Shown here one piece after another: positions 9,778 through 20,632 of a DNA stretch of 25,025 bases. Origin of the DNA: Basidiobolus ranarum (Eukaryota; Basidiobolomycota; Basidiobolomycetes; Basidiobolales); contig JASJQH010000145.1 of assembly GCA_040143965.1 (NCBI GenBank), forward strand, positions 1 through 25,025, in the 5' to 3' direction. A program made the position numbers and the translations under genes. The notes below the pieces were generated by a model. The model had not been told where the DNA came from. It saw only the letters and a list, made by a program, of their open reading frames with translations, and made no database searches. Every line of letters starts with the position of its first letter. The stretch's first letter is position 1.

Positions 9778-9966
9778 CTAGTCCGCAGCCAATGGTTTAT
9801 GTATCAAGAGTATAAATAAACCAAGAAATCCCACTAGGCCAATGACATTTCCACCAATAAACCAAGATCTCTGCGAGCAAAACCCAGTCATTCCAAGGAT
9901 ATTTTTGTATACCATCAAGAAGGGTAATTGAAGTGTGAGGTTTTCTTCGAAATTTTGTTTACTCAT
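9778..9966 (-). CDS. small single-span membrane protein, unrecognised
   Basis: A minus-strand open frame of 62 codons starts at ATG 9966 and stops at 9778. The N-terminal third is polar (MSKQNFEEN) and the C-terminal half is one clear membrane span (IGGNVIGLVGFLGLFILLI) with a short tail (HKPLAAD). A segment of exactly 42 nt (9912-9871) has a GTATAC donor, a TGAC-containing interior and a CGCAG acceptor; it is a multiple of three, so the gene reads through either way. Spliced, the product is 48 aa; retained, 62 aa. The introns nearby go down to 46 nt, so splicing is possible. I do not recognise the family; the size and layout would suit a small subunit of an ER or mitochondrial membrane complex, which is only a guess. 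It shares a 90-nt divergent promoter with RAD52. Confidence 0.5.
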   Translation of the reverse strand: MSKQNFEENLTLQLPFLMVYKNILGMTGFCSQRSWFIGGNVIGLVGFLGLFILLIHKPLAAD

Positions 9967-10056
9967 TTAAACCAGCACTCTATTTCGATTCCACGTGTTT
10001 GATTATTTTCTATTTTCACCACATTTGTTCGTGGAAGTGTTCGTGATAAAACAAAG
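9967..10056. promoter_or_regulatory. divergent promoter, small membrane protein / RAD52
   Basis: Only 90 nt separate the two start codons, so the two genes must share upstream control sequence or overlap each other's untranslated regions. A CCACGTG E-box-like hexamer core (CACGTG) lies at about 9993-9998. No TATA box is obvious. Confidence 0.45.
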
Positions 10057-12060
10057 ATGAATAGAAAACTTGGGGAAGATAGAAATTCTACACAGGAACA
10101 ATACCATGTCAACTCACATAACTCACAAACTCAAGCAAGTTTTGGTCGGATCCCATTCACTTCGGAAGAATTCAGGTCCACCAAACGAACACTTTCTATG
10201 CAACTAGGACCAGAGTATGTTAGTACTAGAGCAGCTTTTGGTGGAAGTAAGTGAATATATTTAGAAACGTATACTATCACCTTCCCACTGCGACAAGATT
10301 TCTTTATCTGAAATACCCACAATTGCTTACATTCCAAGTGTTACTTTTACTAATCCAATGAGTGTTCTTTTATTAGCTAGAGTTGCTTATTTGGAGGGTT
10401 GGAAGTCCATAAATTTGGCTAACGATATGTTTGGTTTTAACGGGTGGTCTTCTACGATTATAGACTATACTGTAGATTATGTATGCAACATTTCTTTCTG
10501 TACATCTGCAATAATTGAATATTCTCTCGACTGACTCTATGCACTCTTTTTTAGCTTGATGTTACGGATACCGGAAGGGTATCTCTTGGCATGTCTTGTA
10601 TTATGAGGGTGACTTTGAAGGATGGCACGTATCACGAGGTAAACTCTAACCGTAGAGCAACATAAATGAAGTCGACTTATTTACGTAGATAACGCATCTT
10701 GACAGGATATTGGATACGGTAATATCGATAATGCCAAAAGTAAATCACAAGCTTTCGAAAAAGTGAAAAAAGAAGCAGCTACAGACGCGTTAAAAAGAGC
10801 ATTAAGAACATTCGGAAATAGTCTGGGCAATTGCTTATATGATAAAAACTTCTTGAAACAAATCGCTCGGTTTAAACCCCCAGTTGTAGGTATTATCTGG
10901 TTTCAATGGAATCATTCATATCTAAATTTAATTCACTTTTAAAACTGTCCTTTAGGTTAAACCATTGGAATTGGAGAATTTGTTTCATCATGATTCGGTT
11001 GACTCGGTTAAACGTGAAGAGGCTAGCATGCATTTGGCTAGTAAACCAAACTTACAATCTAATGCTACACCATCTAGTAGTGTAAACGAAGAGATCCTCA
11101 TAAAGCAAGAACCTTTACAAAGTGAGAATTTCGGATTCGAAGGTAACGGAGATTCATTACATTCTCTTCATCATGATCATCCAATATGAACCTACATCCA
11201 TATTCCAGATAGTGATGAACTCTTCGCTCAAATGGCTGATACCTATGAGTTTTTCGCAAATCGATCTAATGAAGTAGAAACACCTGGGTATACAAATTCA
11301 CTTTTATTTTGATTACTGAGCGTAAATCTAATCGAAAATCCCCTGTAACAGCCGAATGGAAAGAGATGCGGTAACTACCGAGGTGATTCCCGCTAACATA
11401 CTTCCCTCTGACCCTACGAGTACTCACACCCCAGGAGGTATTCGAAAGCGGCCAAAGCCTTGTCCAAATGAGAACGAAACCCCTGTGGCCGTCAATGAAA
11501 GATTAAACTCAGCGGCAATGGTAACTCCTATTCAAAATAGAGTTCAATCTGTTAAGAGCCTTGGAGAGCCTGGAGGTCATAAGCAATATCCTACTCCACC
11601 ATCAACGCTGATGAGCATATCTGATATGTCTAAATCCAAATCTGCCGTTGAAAACACCCCCGTCCCTTCAATTAATAATAACCCTCGAAGAGTTGGCAAT
11701 ATGTTCTCTACCTCAAGTGCCATCAAAGATGGATCTGGAACCGATGGAGAATCATCAAGTGGAGATTCCTCCCATGCTCACACACCTTCGATGAAAGGAT
11801 TGAAAAGACAAAATGGAACTGGAGTTCCACTCTTTCGTCCACCCTTACAGTAAGTCTTAATAATCATCGAAATGATTCAAATCCTGGGCATTTTTTAATA
11901 CGGAAATGTTGATAGTCCACCCACCTCCGCACCCGTACCCGCATCCACTTCTACTTACACCTCCACACCAGCCCCCATCTACACTGATCGTCGGGAAATT
12001 GAAATGCCCTCAGGATCGAAAGTAGTGAAAAAGACAAGAACAGATATTCATAATTCCTAA
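10057..12060 (+). CDS. RAD52: DNA repair and recombination protein Rad52
   Basis: Rad52 anneals single strands and mediates Rad51 loading in homologous recombination. Eight exons (10057-10246, 10377-10480, 10555-10638, 10706-10885, 10956-11142, 11209-11287, 11352-11849, 11916-12060) join in frame to 488 aa, close to yeast Rad52. The conserved ring-forming domain spans residues ~27-190: [76 protein letters not shown]. The C-terminal half is Ser/Thr/Pro-rich and acidic ([15 protein letters not shown]), as in regions that bind RPA and Rad51 in other fungi, and ends in a basic stretch ([10 protein letters not shown]). Introns are 64-74 nt except the first (130 nt). An in-frame stop at ~11189 in the open frame is removed by intron 11143-11208 (donor GTAACG). 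The gene is convergent with the MADS gene. Confidence 0.95.
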
Positions 12061-12506
12061 GATTTAGTTGTACATTTAAACCATAGAGTTTAGGATTTCT
12101 CTTTATTTCTACCCTTTTCAAGGCTCATCCCCAATTATCCAGTTGTAATCCAGTTAAAATCATCCAGTTTCTCAAAGTCAAACGATTGAAGAAAAATTCT
12201 ACATTTAATGAAATAATTCACATGAAAATTGGATCTATTAATTGAATTGAAAAAGAAGTATCCCCTAACCCTAACCCTAAAATCCAAAATGGATCGGATA
12301 GGGTAGTGACAAAAAAGTAAGAAAATTCAATATCAATGAATTTATCTCTCAAGACCAAAGCTTGATTGAATAAAGAAAACGTAAAACCACAAGAAATCAA
12401 TGGGAAATGATGAGTAAAGAGAAAGTCGATCATTCTCTATATATAGAATAACCATCTCACACTGATCAATTAGATGATCCACTAGCTAAAATCTAGTAAG
12501 GGATTT
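12061..12506. other. convergent spacer RAD52/MEF2-type gene
   Basis: This spacer carries both 3' untranslated regions and a short telomere-like run described separately. No coding sequence is seen in it. Confidence 0.55.
12263..12281. repeat. interstitial telomere-like repeat (CCCTAA)n
   Basis: The run CCCTAACCCTAACCCTAA holds about three copies of CCCTAA, the complement of the fungal telomere unit TTAGGG. It is short and internal, so it is not a chromosome end here. Confidence 0.6.
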
Positions 12507-14449
12507 TCATCCACTTTCGGTTTTCATCTTTTTGGTACCCGGTACCTCCTCAGGGTGTTCTCCATTTTCTCCGGTCCCTTCACTCCCAGGGTCACTAGTT
12601 GGTTACAAAGTTAAGTATATGGTGGTTACAGTTTTCACACTAAATGATTCACTCACCTTTCTCGTTTGGATAACGGTGATGGTTGCAAAACTCTAGGTGG
12701 TAGAGGCCATAAGAAGGTACCACCGCTAGTTGGAGTTGCATTTACAGTGAGTGGACTTGGAAGTTCATTCGATTGATTATAAAATTCCGGATAGAAAGTG
12801 GAAGGAGATGGAAGATTTTGTGCGAATTGTGACATAGTAGCAGAAGCAGGTCTAGATGCATCTTGTGTACGAATAGCTGGAAGCTAAATTATAGAAAATT
12901 GATACCCGAGGTAAGTAAATATTTCAATGAATCTTCTCGAAATTACTTACTATTTGTCCACTGGTAATGGGTTGTGGTTCTCGTTTGCTAACTGGACTAT
13001 GGGCTGAGGTTGGTTGCGGTGAATGAAGATTTGTCTGGGGTGAGGTCAAATTGGTGGGTGTGGAGTTCATATTGGTCACTTGAGGGGAGTTTTGACTTTC
13101 ACTATTGGCTGAGAATTGAGAAGGAGTGTGTTGAGGCTTCTGATCTGGGATTTGCACACGTAATCTAGGTCGACCTTTCCCAGTAGCCTGCTGACTTTCC
13201 TGGTGATTTTCATTCGAATCAGGCGCGGGTTCGGCGGGTTGAGGCTGGGGTGACGGTTGTGGAGAAGGTTGCTAAAAAAATTGAAAATAATGAATAAATA
13301 CACCAACTTTGATGCTATTTGATGGTGAATATCAACCTGTACTGCTTGACTAGATTGTGGTGATTGTGCTGCATAATACGACTGGTTTACTTGGGATGTT
13401 TGTTGTTGAGGTGGAGGAGTCTCACCATTCGATTGAAACTGAGATGGTTGCTGTTGTTGTTGTTGGTGCGGACGTTGATGTTGCATATGTTGAAGTTGAG
13501 GTTGAGGCTGAGGAACAGGTTGATAAAATTTCTGTTGAGAGACTTGACTTATGCTCTGCATTTGGTGAGACTGCTGAATACCCATTACTGGCATGGGCTG
13601 CATTTGTTGATGAACTTGATTCATATTGGAAGCGAAATTATATGCGTTCATATTAATAGTTTGAGGATGTGTTTGAGGTGGGTTGATAAATCTGGGATTA
13701 AGTTGGTTTCCCGTATTTTGCACTTGGTGATGTTGAGGTTGGATTTGTTGTGGCATCAAGTGTTGTTGTTGCTGTTGCCCTTGGGATGGATGGTTGTGAC
13801 TTGATAATGTTGGCTGGGTTTGGAATTGAGCCTTGGATGTATACTTCATCAAGGAAGTTAGTGACCAGTGCAAATATAATGGAAGACATAATAGAGCATG
13901 GTCCATACTTGTTTCGTATCCATAGAATCACCAAAATCAGGTGGTGGATTATCATCATCCATATGACCATTATTCTTAAGAAGATTGTCAAACTAAAACA
14001 CGAAAAATACGGTCAGAACGTTCATTTGCGTAACAATACACACCAGTTATAACAATACTTACATCTTCATTTCTACGACTTTCATGTGGCTCGTTATACT
14101 ATGATCATAGAGAAATTAGATAGATCCAAAAAGAAGACAATATTATACTTTAGTCCAACCAACCTCGGTGTATTTCATTAATATCTTGTCCATATCAGAA
14201 CTAGCATATTGAACTAATTTGTTTTGTGAATTGAAAATGATCAAACCGATTTCACATTCGCATAACACGCTCAGTTCGTACGCCTTTTTCATCAAGCCAA
14301 ACTTTCTCTTGAGAAAAGTAACCTTTTCGAAAAATAGAGAGGAAGTTTAGCAGGGAAAGAAAGGTTTGGGTTTGTCACAACTATGTCCAGTTTACCTGTT
14401 TGTTGCGTTCATCTAAGATGGGCTTAATCTCAATTTTCTTACGACCCAT
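12507..14449 (-). CDS. RLM1: MEF2-type MADS-box transcription factor (Rlm1/Smp1-like)
   Basis: A MADS-box transcription factor of the MEF2 class; its yeast relatives Rlm1 and Smp1 act downstream of stress MAP kinases such as Slt2. Eight minus-strand exons (14449-14396, 14322-14164, 14098-14063, 13992-13909, 13843-13337, 13271-12951, 12883-12657, 12594-12507) give 491 aa. The MADS domain is residues 1-60 ([35 protein letters not shown]). The MEF2 extension follows with [14 protein letters not shown]. Residues ~112-280 are Gln/Pro-rich, with a short polyQ run. [10 protein letters not shown] is at 313-322, and the fungal C-terminal signature LPSPSTFYP (411-419) with ELPSPL (427-432) is present. 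Several Ser-Pro/Thr-Pro sites suit MAP-kinase control. Intron 2 has two possible donors (GTTGGT at 14163 or GTATAA at 14148), both in frame. The exon 5 end could also be 13343 (GTACAG) rather than 13337 (GTTGAT). The gene looks intact. Confidence 0.9.
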
Positions 14450-15361
14450 ATTTGTTGTTAGGTATATTTAGTAGTACAGATACAGAACCGTGGTAGGAAG
14501 TGGGATATGTATTGAAATGCTAAACTACAGATGATGCAGATAAACGAATGATAACATCAAGTTAGGATATTATAGTTAGGTCAAATAATAAAGGGTTTTG
14601 GTTTCGAAAGTTCACGTTAAGAAATATTATTATCGCGAAAGCTTACCAACGTGAGGGATAGGATATTCTTGGATTCGAAGTAAAACGGTGCAAGTTGGTG
14701 TATAAGGTTTGTTCTTTTTTTAGGACCAAATTATGAAAGGGGTGTTGCTATACTTATCTGACATGCTTAAAATAACTCTTGGTCTTTTGAGGAAAAAAAA
14801 ATGGATTGGTGCTGGTGATTAATTGGGCTGCTCTGCAAACGATTCCTACTTAATTGGCACCCTCACCAAGATGCTCCCTATATATTTGCATTCTATTAAA
14901 ACATCTCGCTGATTGGCTCTACTGTGTATATAAATATATATATGTCTCCCACCACTCCTTGACTTTTGGTCCCTTGGATTCACTCTGTAACCATAAAAAT
15001 AGCCCTTAGCGAGGTAGAGAACAATGTATTCTGGTATAAGCTGGTGGGTATTCCGGCATACACATCGATTTTGAGTATGTTTCTATTGAGCAAGTGAATA
15101 TTCATGCTCGCTCTGCTCCTACTTGTATATAATCAGTCAAAACCCACTTGCCAACCATGAACTTTGTACATACAACGGCCATAGTTACGAGATAGCTAAT
15201 AGCATGTCGTTGCTTATTCTACTACTCATTTGGTAAACATATATAATGTAAATGGTGTACTTTATTGTTACGATGGTTTCTCTCGTATTCAGATAATGTA
15301 TAATAGGTAGTGATTTTTAACTTGGGAATGAATGAAAACTGAGTTTACATTGATAACATCC
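14450..15361. other. upstream region of the MEF2-type gene
   Basis: About 900 nt with no gene I can support. It should hold the MADS gene promoter at the left and the COX6A 3' region at the right. It includes a TATA-rich run near 14927-14944. Open frames overlapping 15289-15679 on other frames are shadows of COX6A. Confidence 0.5.
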
Positions 15362-15777
15362 TTACTCTTCGGTAGGGGGGTCAAGGTTAATCTTGGGGTT
15401 ATGGAACAAAGAGTGGTCGCTATCAGCCCAAGGGAAAGGCTTGTTACGAATACGAATGTAGGGATATCCGACAAACTTGGGTGGGTGATGTTCGAGATGC
15501 TCGGAGTGCTCGACAGCCAAGTTGTATGCGTTATAACCGGCAACACCTATGAGAGGAACACAAACAAAAATGGAAACCTTGCGCCAAAGCTCAGCACTCT
15601 CTACGAAGAAGTAAAAATAAACCCGGTTAGAAAAGAAAACCACTATGATGGATCACTAATGTACGTACTCTTAGCATGATCTCTAACGTGAGAGATGTAC
15701 TCAGCGTAGGAGGAAGAGCTGGCAGGGGCAGCAGTGGAATAGAGACGGGAAGCTTGTTTGGCGTAACGGAATACCAT
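15362..15777 (-). CDS. COX13: cytochrome c oxidase subunit 6A (Cox13), mitochondrial
   Basis: Subunit VIa of cytochrome c oxidase, a nuclear-encoded inner-membrane subunit at the dimer face of complex IV. Two minus-strand exons (15777-15669 and 15600-15362) are separated by a 68-nt intron with donor GTACGT and give 115 aa. Residues 1-~20 are a basic, hydroxylated mitochondrial targeting sequence (MVFRYAKQASRLYSTAAPA). The core is typical: SAELWRKVSIFVCVPLI leads into the single membrane span. The C-terminal intermembrane-space part keeps EHHPPKFVGYPYIRIRNKPF, then PWADSDHSLFHNPKINL. Length and all hallmark residues match the family (yeast Cox13, animal COX6A). The gene lies in the same orientation as the MADS gene and is divergent from the ABC transporter. 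Confidence 0.96.
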
Positions 15778-16871
15778 TGTGAAAAGAGAAAGAGAAGCGG
15801 AGAAGTAACAAAGTAATCCTAACCGCTATATTGCTTTAATCTTTCCCCTCCGTCGAACAACTTTGGGGTCTACAATCACGTGGGAAATTGAACTTACCCC
15901 ACTTTCTGTGAAATAAAATGGCAGAGATGTTCTAGACTTGGTGAATAAAAGTTTGGCCCCCACACTATTCCACATATTGTGATTAAAACGTGGTACCTTG
16001 TTTAAACAGCATCGCAAACAAGATTTGGTGAGAATGGGTTATGAACATGCATGAGAGTGCATAAATATTTCTCTAGTGTATGATGGAAAGGTGTCGATAT
16101 CAAAAAAGCCGATTCATACAAAACATCAAACCATACCATTTCAAATAATAGTATAAAATAATGGAAACATTGATGGGATCTGCATAGCTGGTTACAATCG
16201 GTTTCCATGGCAGCAGGAAAGCGCGATTCGCGATTACAGTTGGAACAGTAACTAGTTCTGGTACAATATGCGGCACAGTTACATTTCTAATCGATACTTA
16301 TCCGAGTTCATTTGAAATCCGAGTTACATTAAGTAATCTATGCTGTCCGTAGAAATAATTCCTTTTGAAACCCTGACTGCAAGCGTACAGTTATATGATG
16401 AAACATAGAGTATTATCAACAGAGGAGAAGCATCAGGTTACTCCATTCTAACTTGCCCTTGATCGGTGTTTAACAGACATCTTGCAGTCTTTACGAACGA
16501 CAGAGACGAAGTTGCTTGTTTTCTCTTAGGAAAAAGGTTTGTTGAGCTGCAGTATATGTTGAGCCCGTGAGTACCCCCAACAACATCATGCATCCCTCGC
16601 AAAACGCGTTCCTAGATAAAAATTGCTCTCTTCTCTTTTCTAAGACTGCTCTTTCCCAGAATATAACCAGAGACAGTTTAGAAGATCTTTCGTAGAAATA
16701 ATATCATACCTAATCCTCATAACCTAACTTTTTAAATAATAACTACACTACATTTGTACCGTGAGAACTTCTTTCTCGTTACCTAACCCTGGCCCAATTT
16801 TTTGTATTAGGGCTTGTTGAATACCGAATATTGCACCATACCTCTGGAAATCTATACACAGAATCTCTTCA
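15778..16871. other. divergent spacer COX6A/ABC transporter
   Basis: About 1.1 kb of promoter-containing sequence between two genes that point away from each other. A CACGTG hexamer lies near 15878, upstream of COX6A. Short minus-strand open frames at 15826-16017 and 16002-16208 have no recognisable features. A CTAACCCT motif lies near 16782, about 85 nt upstream of the transporter start. Confidence 0.5.
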
Positions 16872-19800
16872 ATGAAGCTGATATCTGTATCTTCTGTTAA
16901 CGGTTGTATCTATGGTGTGCTTCTAAATCTCTTCTTTCACTCTTTAACTTGCTCAGCGGCTTCCTCTCAACCAACACTTGCCACCAGTTTAATTACATCC
17001 TTGAATGCTCGCGCGACACCTTCTAACTCTCTGATAGGCTTGAGTAGCCATACTCCCACACCCACAGTCTCTCCTTTATCACAAGGATTGGATTTTACTC
17101 AGCTCACCAGTACTGATATTACGACGGTTGAACAATGCCCTGGCACTTCGGTAAAGCGTTACTTCATAGAATAGCTTAGATTGTGAGTTTACTTACACCG
17201 GCATTTCTATAAATCATCTTTGTAGCCTGAATATAACGATAGATGTATCTGCGCACGAACAAAGCACTGGACTTGTCCAGCAGGGTAATATTCCTCGAGA
17301 TTTGGCCTATTTCGAGATGATCATTCCCTTTCCTCTAATTTATTCCATTGAACTTTAGATACTTTTGTCAAAAGCCTGGGGAAAAGATCAAGTGTACCGA
17401 TGGATTCTATTGTCCAGAGAATACATTTCAGCCATCCTTTTGTTGTCCAGGATACTACTGTTCAACCAATACAACGGTAATCAAATTGTGCGAGGAGGGA
17501 ATGTTTTGTCTTGCTGGTAAGTATCTTCGATATTCCACATCTTATCTGGGATAAAGTTTATTGGGGCCAAGTTGCACTTTCATGAATGTTCGCTTAACTA
17601 TCTTTATGTTAGGCTCGACCAAGCCATTATCGTGTATTCTGGGATACTGTCCTGCTGGATCGTTTACAATCCGAAAATATAATATATTCTTGATCTTTCT
17701 TATCCTTTTGCTAGTGGCAGCGATGTTCTTTGCCTTTAGAGCTAGAAGGATACGTTACAGGCAATTAAAATACGCTATAAGAATCGAAGGGATTCAGAAA
17801 ACCAAGAAACCATTTATGGAAAGATCTTCCACTTTGTCGAGAGTTAAAAAAAGGTTCGAAATTCAATTTGAAGATATCGGACTTCGTCTACCTAATGGCG
17901 TGGAGATTATGAAGGTATCTCTTCTTTTGCTCCCAATCCTTGTGTGATTTCTACGAGCTCTTTCCTAACTGAAATCCATATCACCTAGGGAGTGTCTGGA
18001 GAGTTGCGTCCAGGTAGAACTTGTGCCATCATGGGTCCATCTGGTGCAGGAAAAACAACCTTCATTTCTCTTCTAACTGGAAAAGTACGAAAGACTAATG
18101 GCGAGATAAAAATCAATGGCAAGATTGAGGATCTGTCGAAATATCGAAGGCTCACCGGCTTCGTACCTCAGGAAGATGTGATGTTACGGAAACTAACTGT
18201 ACAAAGTATTCTCATGCACTCGGCGAGAATGCGACTTCCCACTGAATGGACCACCGCTACGAAGAAAAATAAGGTACTTGAGGTAATAGATTACCTCGGA
18301 TTGAGTCATATTATGAATTCTATCATTGGTGATGAAGAAGAACGGGGAGTTTCGGGTGGACAACGAAAAAGAGTTAACATTGGAACAGAGGTAAGGAGGT
18401 GGCATCACGGTCCGTTCGAAAAGAATCGCAGTCACTAAATGGACCCATTTTCACTTTCAGTTGGTAGCCGAGCCTTCGATCCTGTTTTTGGATGAACCAA
18501 CATCAGGTAGGATATTTTCAAGATACGTTGCGAATGCCATAAATTTACACCTCATATTTTAGGTCTAGATTCTTCCACATCCATGGAAATATGCACTCTT
18601 CTTTCTAGAATTGCGCATTACCAAGGGCTTACCGTTGCTGCCATTATTCACTCACCCTCTCCTGTGGCCTTTGCTAAGTTTGATGATCTAATGCTGTTAG
18701 GAAAGGGGGGCAGATTAATCTACTTGGGGCCCAGGGAGGAAGCTGGAGGATACTTTTCTAGTATTGGTTTTGAGTGCCCTCAAGACGCCTCACCTGCCGA
18801 TTACTACATGGATGTGGCGTCGGGTAAAATCCCGTGTAAACTTAATCCAGATTTTCATCCATCCGATCTTTTCGAGATGTGGGAGAAGAAGAAAGAAGGA
18901 AAGCTCCCAGGATACCGACTGAGCATCGGCTGCCAAGACTCCAAGTTAGATCCCACATCATTGTCAAGCCCAAGTAAAGGGTCAAGGTTTACGCAGGCCC
19001 TCAATGGTATCAAGCTTGCCACAATAAGCTTATTTAATGATACATATTACTGGTTTCATTCTGTCTTCGTGGAACTATTAATGACTTTCGTATCTATATA
19101 TCGATACATTACATGCCATTCAGATGCGATTCGAAATACTCCTGGTCCATTTCAGGTATTTTGGCTTTGTCTTCGAAGAGCCTGTCATCAAGTGATACGA
19201 AGCAAAAGTGAATTCTTTATAGATCAGCTGCTACATCTTGGCGCAGGTATGCAATATTCAAAACATGCTGTTGCTCTTCACATTACTAATGCCACTACTC
19301 TCAGGGCTATTCATCTCTATTGCTGCTCAGAAGGCAGTTTATCTCGGACCTCTACCAGAAGAAGTGTGCTCCTACGCTCCACTGCCTTTACAACAGCGAT
19401 GTGCGTTACCGTATTCAGATATGGTGCGGAATATTGGCAGTTTTGTGGCTTGGGGGATAGGCTTCGCAGGTATCGCTTCAGGGGCTGGGACCTTTGGTAA
19501 TGAAAGAGTAGTATTCTGGAGAGAAACTGCTTCAGGAATGCCTACTCTTCCATACTTCTTAGCCAAAGCTATATCAGACATTCCACGTATAGTATTGGCC
19601 TCTTTAATGTTCACGTTGGCATTTATCATAAATTATGCAAATAATACTTCGATATGGAGACTTTATGTAATAACTCTTTCCCTATATTTTGTGGGATTTA
19701 GTACTGGTAATTTATCCATCTCTTCCAATAATCCAACTGTTCATTCCTGACATTTCAGTCCCGGTTAAACAGGATATTTCATCTCTGCCTTGGTGAAGAA

Positions 19801-20320
19801 AGAGCAGGCTGCTCTTGTGGGGGTTGTTATTGCGTTGGTCTGGGCTATTGGTAGATATACATTCTAGCTTACTAGTGAGCTTTGAGAATCTTATTAACAC
19901 TTGATATTATAGCATTTAGTGGTGTAGAGCCATCCCTCAACAAGGTTTACGAAGATTATCCACCTAGTATAAGATGGATCTGGGACGTAAGTGTATCATA
20001 GTTGACTTTTTACAAGAAATGTAGGCTCAATTGTTCCAAATATGCTTATAGATATCTGCTCCAAGATGGGCAATTAGTGCTTTCTACATAGCGGAAACGG
20101 ATGCTAGAAAGTAAGGAACATATATTTAACAGAATATGAAGAGTTATTGTTGAGCTTATTTTATTTCAGTTACTTCCGTATTGAAAGTGGGCGAAACTTC
20201 TATGGCTATGTAAATGATGCTTATTGGTCAGATATACGGAATGTATTCATCATCGCAGCTGGATACCAAGTTCTAGCATTTTTCGCTCTGAAACTATCCC
20301 ATCGTGATCGTCAAACCTAA
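16872..20320 (+). CDS. ADP1: ABCG-family half transporter, Adp1/ABCG24-like
   Basis: An ABC exporter with a nucleotide-binding domain before one membrane domain. Twelve exons join in frame to 897 aa: 16872-17150, 17226-17284, 17359-17516, 17613-17914, 17989-18390, 18461-18506, 18563-19246, 19305-19706, 19773-19850, 19913-19986, 20052-20110, 20170-20320. A signal peptide (~1-28) and a Ser/Thr-rich stretch precede a cysteine-rich ectodomain (~86-180; CPAGYFC, DGFYCPEN, CCPGYYC) and a membrane span (NIFLIFLILLLVAAMFF). The ATP site follows: Walker A GPSGAGKTT (282-290), signature VSGGQRKR (387-394), Walker B with D-loop ILFLDEPTSGLDS (407-419), switch His445. The H-loop reads HSP where many ABCG proteins have HQP. 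The C-terminal half holds about six spans. This architecture matches yeast Adp1 and plant ABCG24/28; the substrate is unknown. Introns are 56-96 nt. The gene appears intact. Confidence 0.9.
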
Positions 20321-20632
20321 CCCTATTTGGTAATAAAGGTTATTTTATACCAACAGTGTTTTAATCTAAAATGAGAGGAATTAAAAAAATCAATTAGACA
20401 TTTAATAAAATAAATCGGATGATCGCAAAAAATTGGAGATAAGTGAAGACACATGGCAAAAGAAACTTACTCTGTATCAAATGTTTAGTGTAGCACCAAC
20501 CACACAGGATTGTTTGATTTTTTCGTTGGTCGACCGCTGCTAGCTGATGAGATAACCTTTCTTTTATATCCGGTAGAGAGAGGTTCCTTCAATCTGCAAA
20601 AACGTTCTGGTCTTTCCCCAGTTGAGCGCAAG
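20321..20632. other. spacer between ABC transporter and Fanzor relic
   Basis: About 310 nt, very AT-rich at the left. It lies directly 3' of the Fanzor remnant, where the guide RNA of such elements is usually encoded. I cannot identify a structure or a defined transposon end. Translation of the Fanzor strand here is broken by several stops, though residues such as QRSTNEKI may be further remnants. Confidence 0.35.

Noticed and set aside
13357-14052. Plus-strand open frames opposite the MADS gene
   Set aside because: They are antisense shadows of the Gln/Pro-rich exon; conserved MEF2 residues lie on the minus strand.
16002-16208. 68-codon minus-strand open frame in the COX6A/ABCG spacer
   Set aside because: No recognisable features, and it overlaps promoter space.
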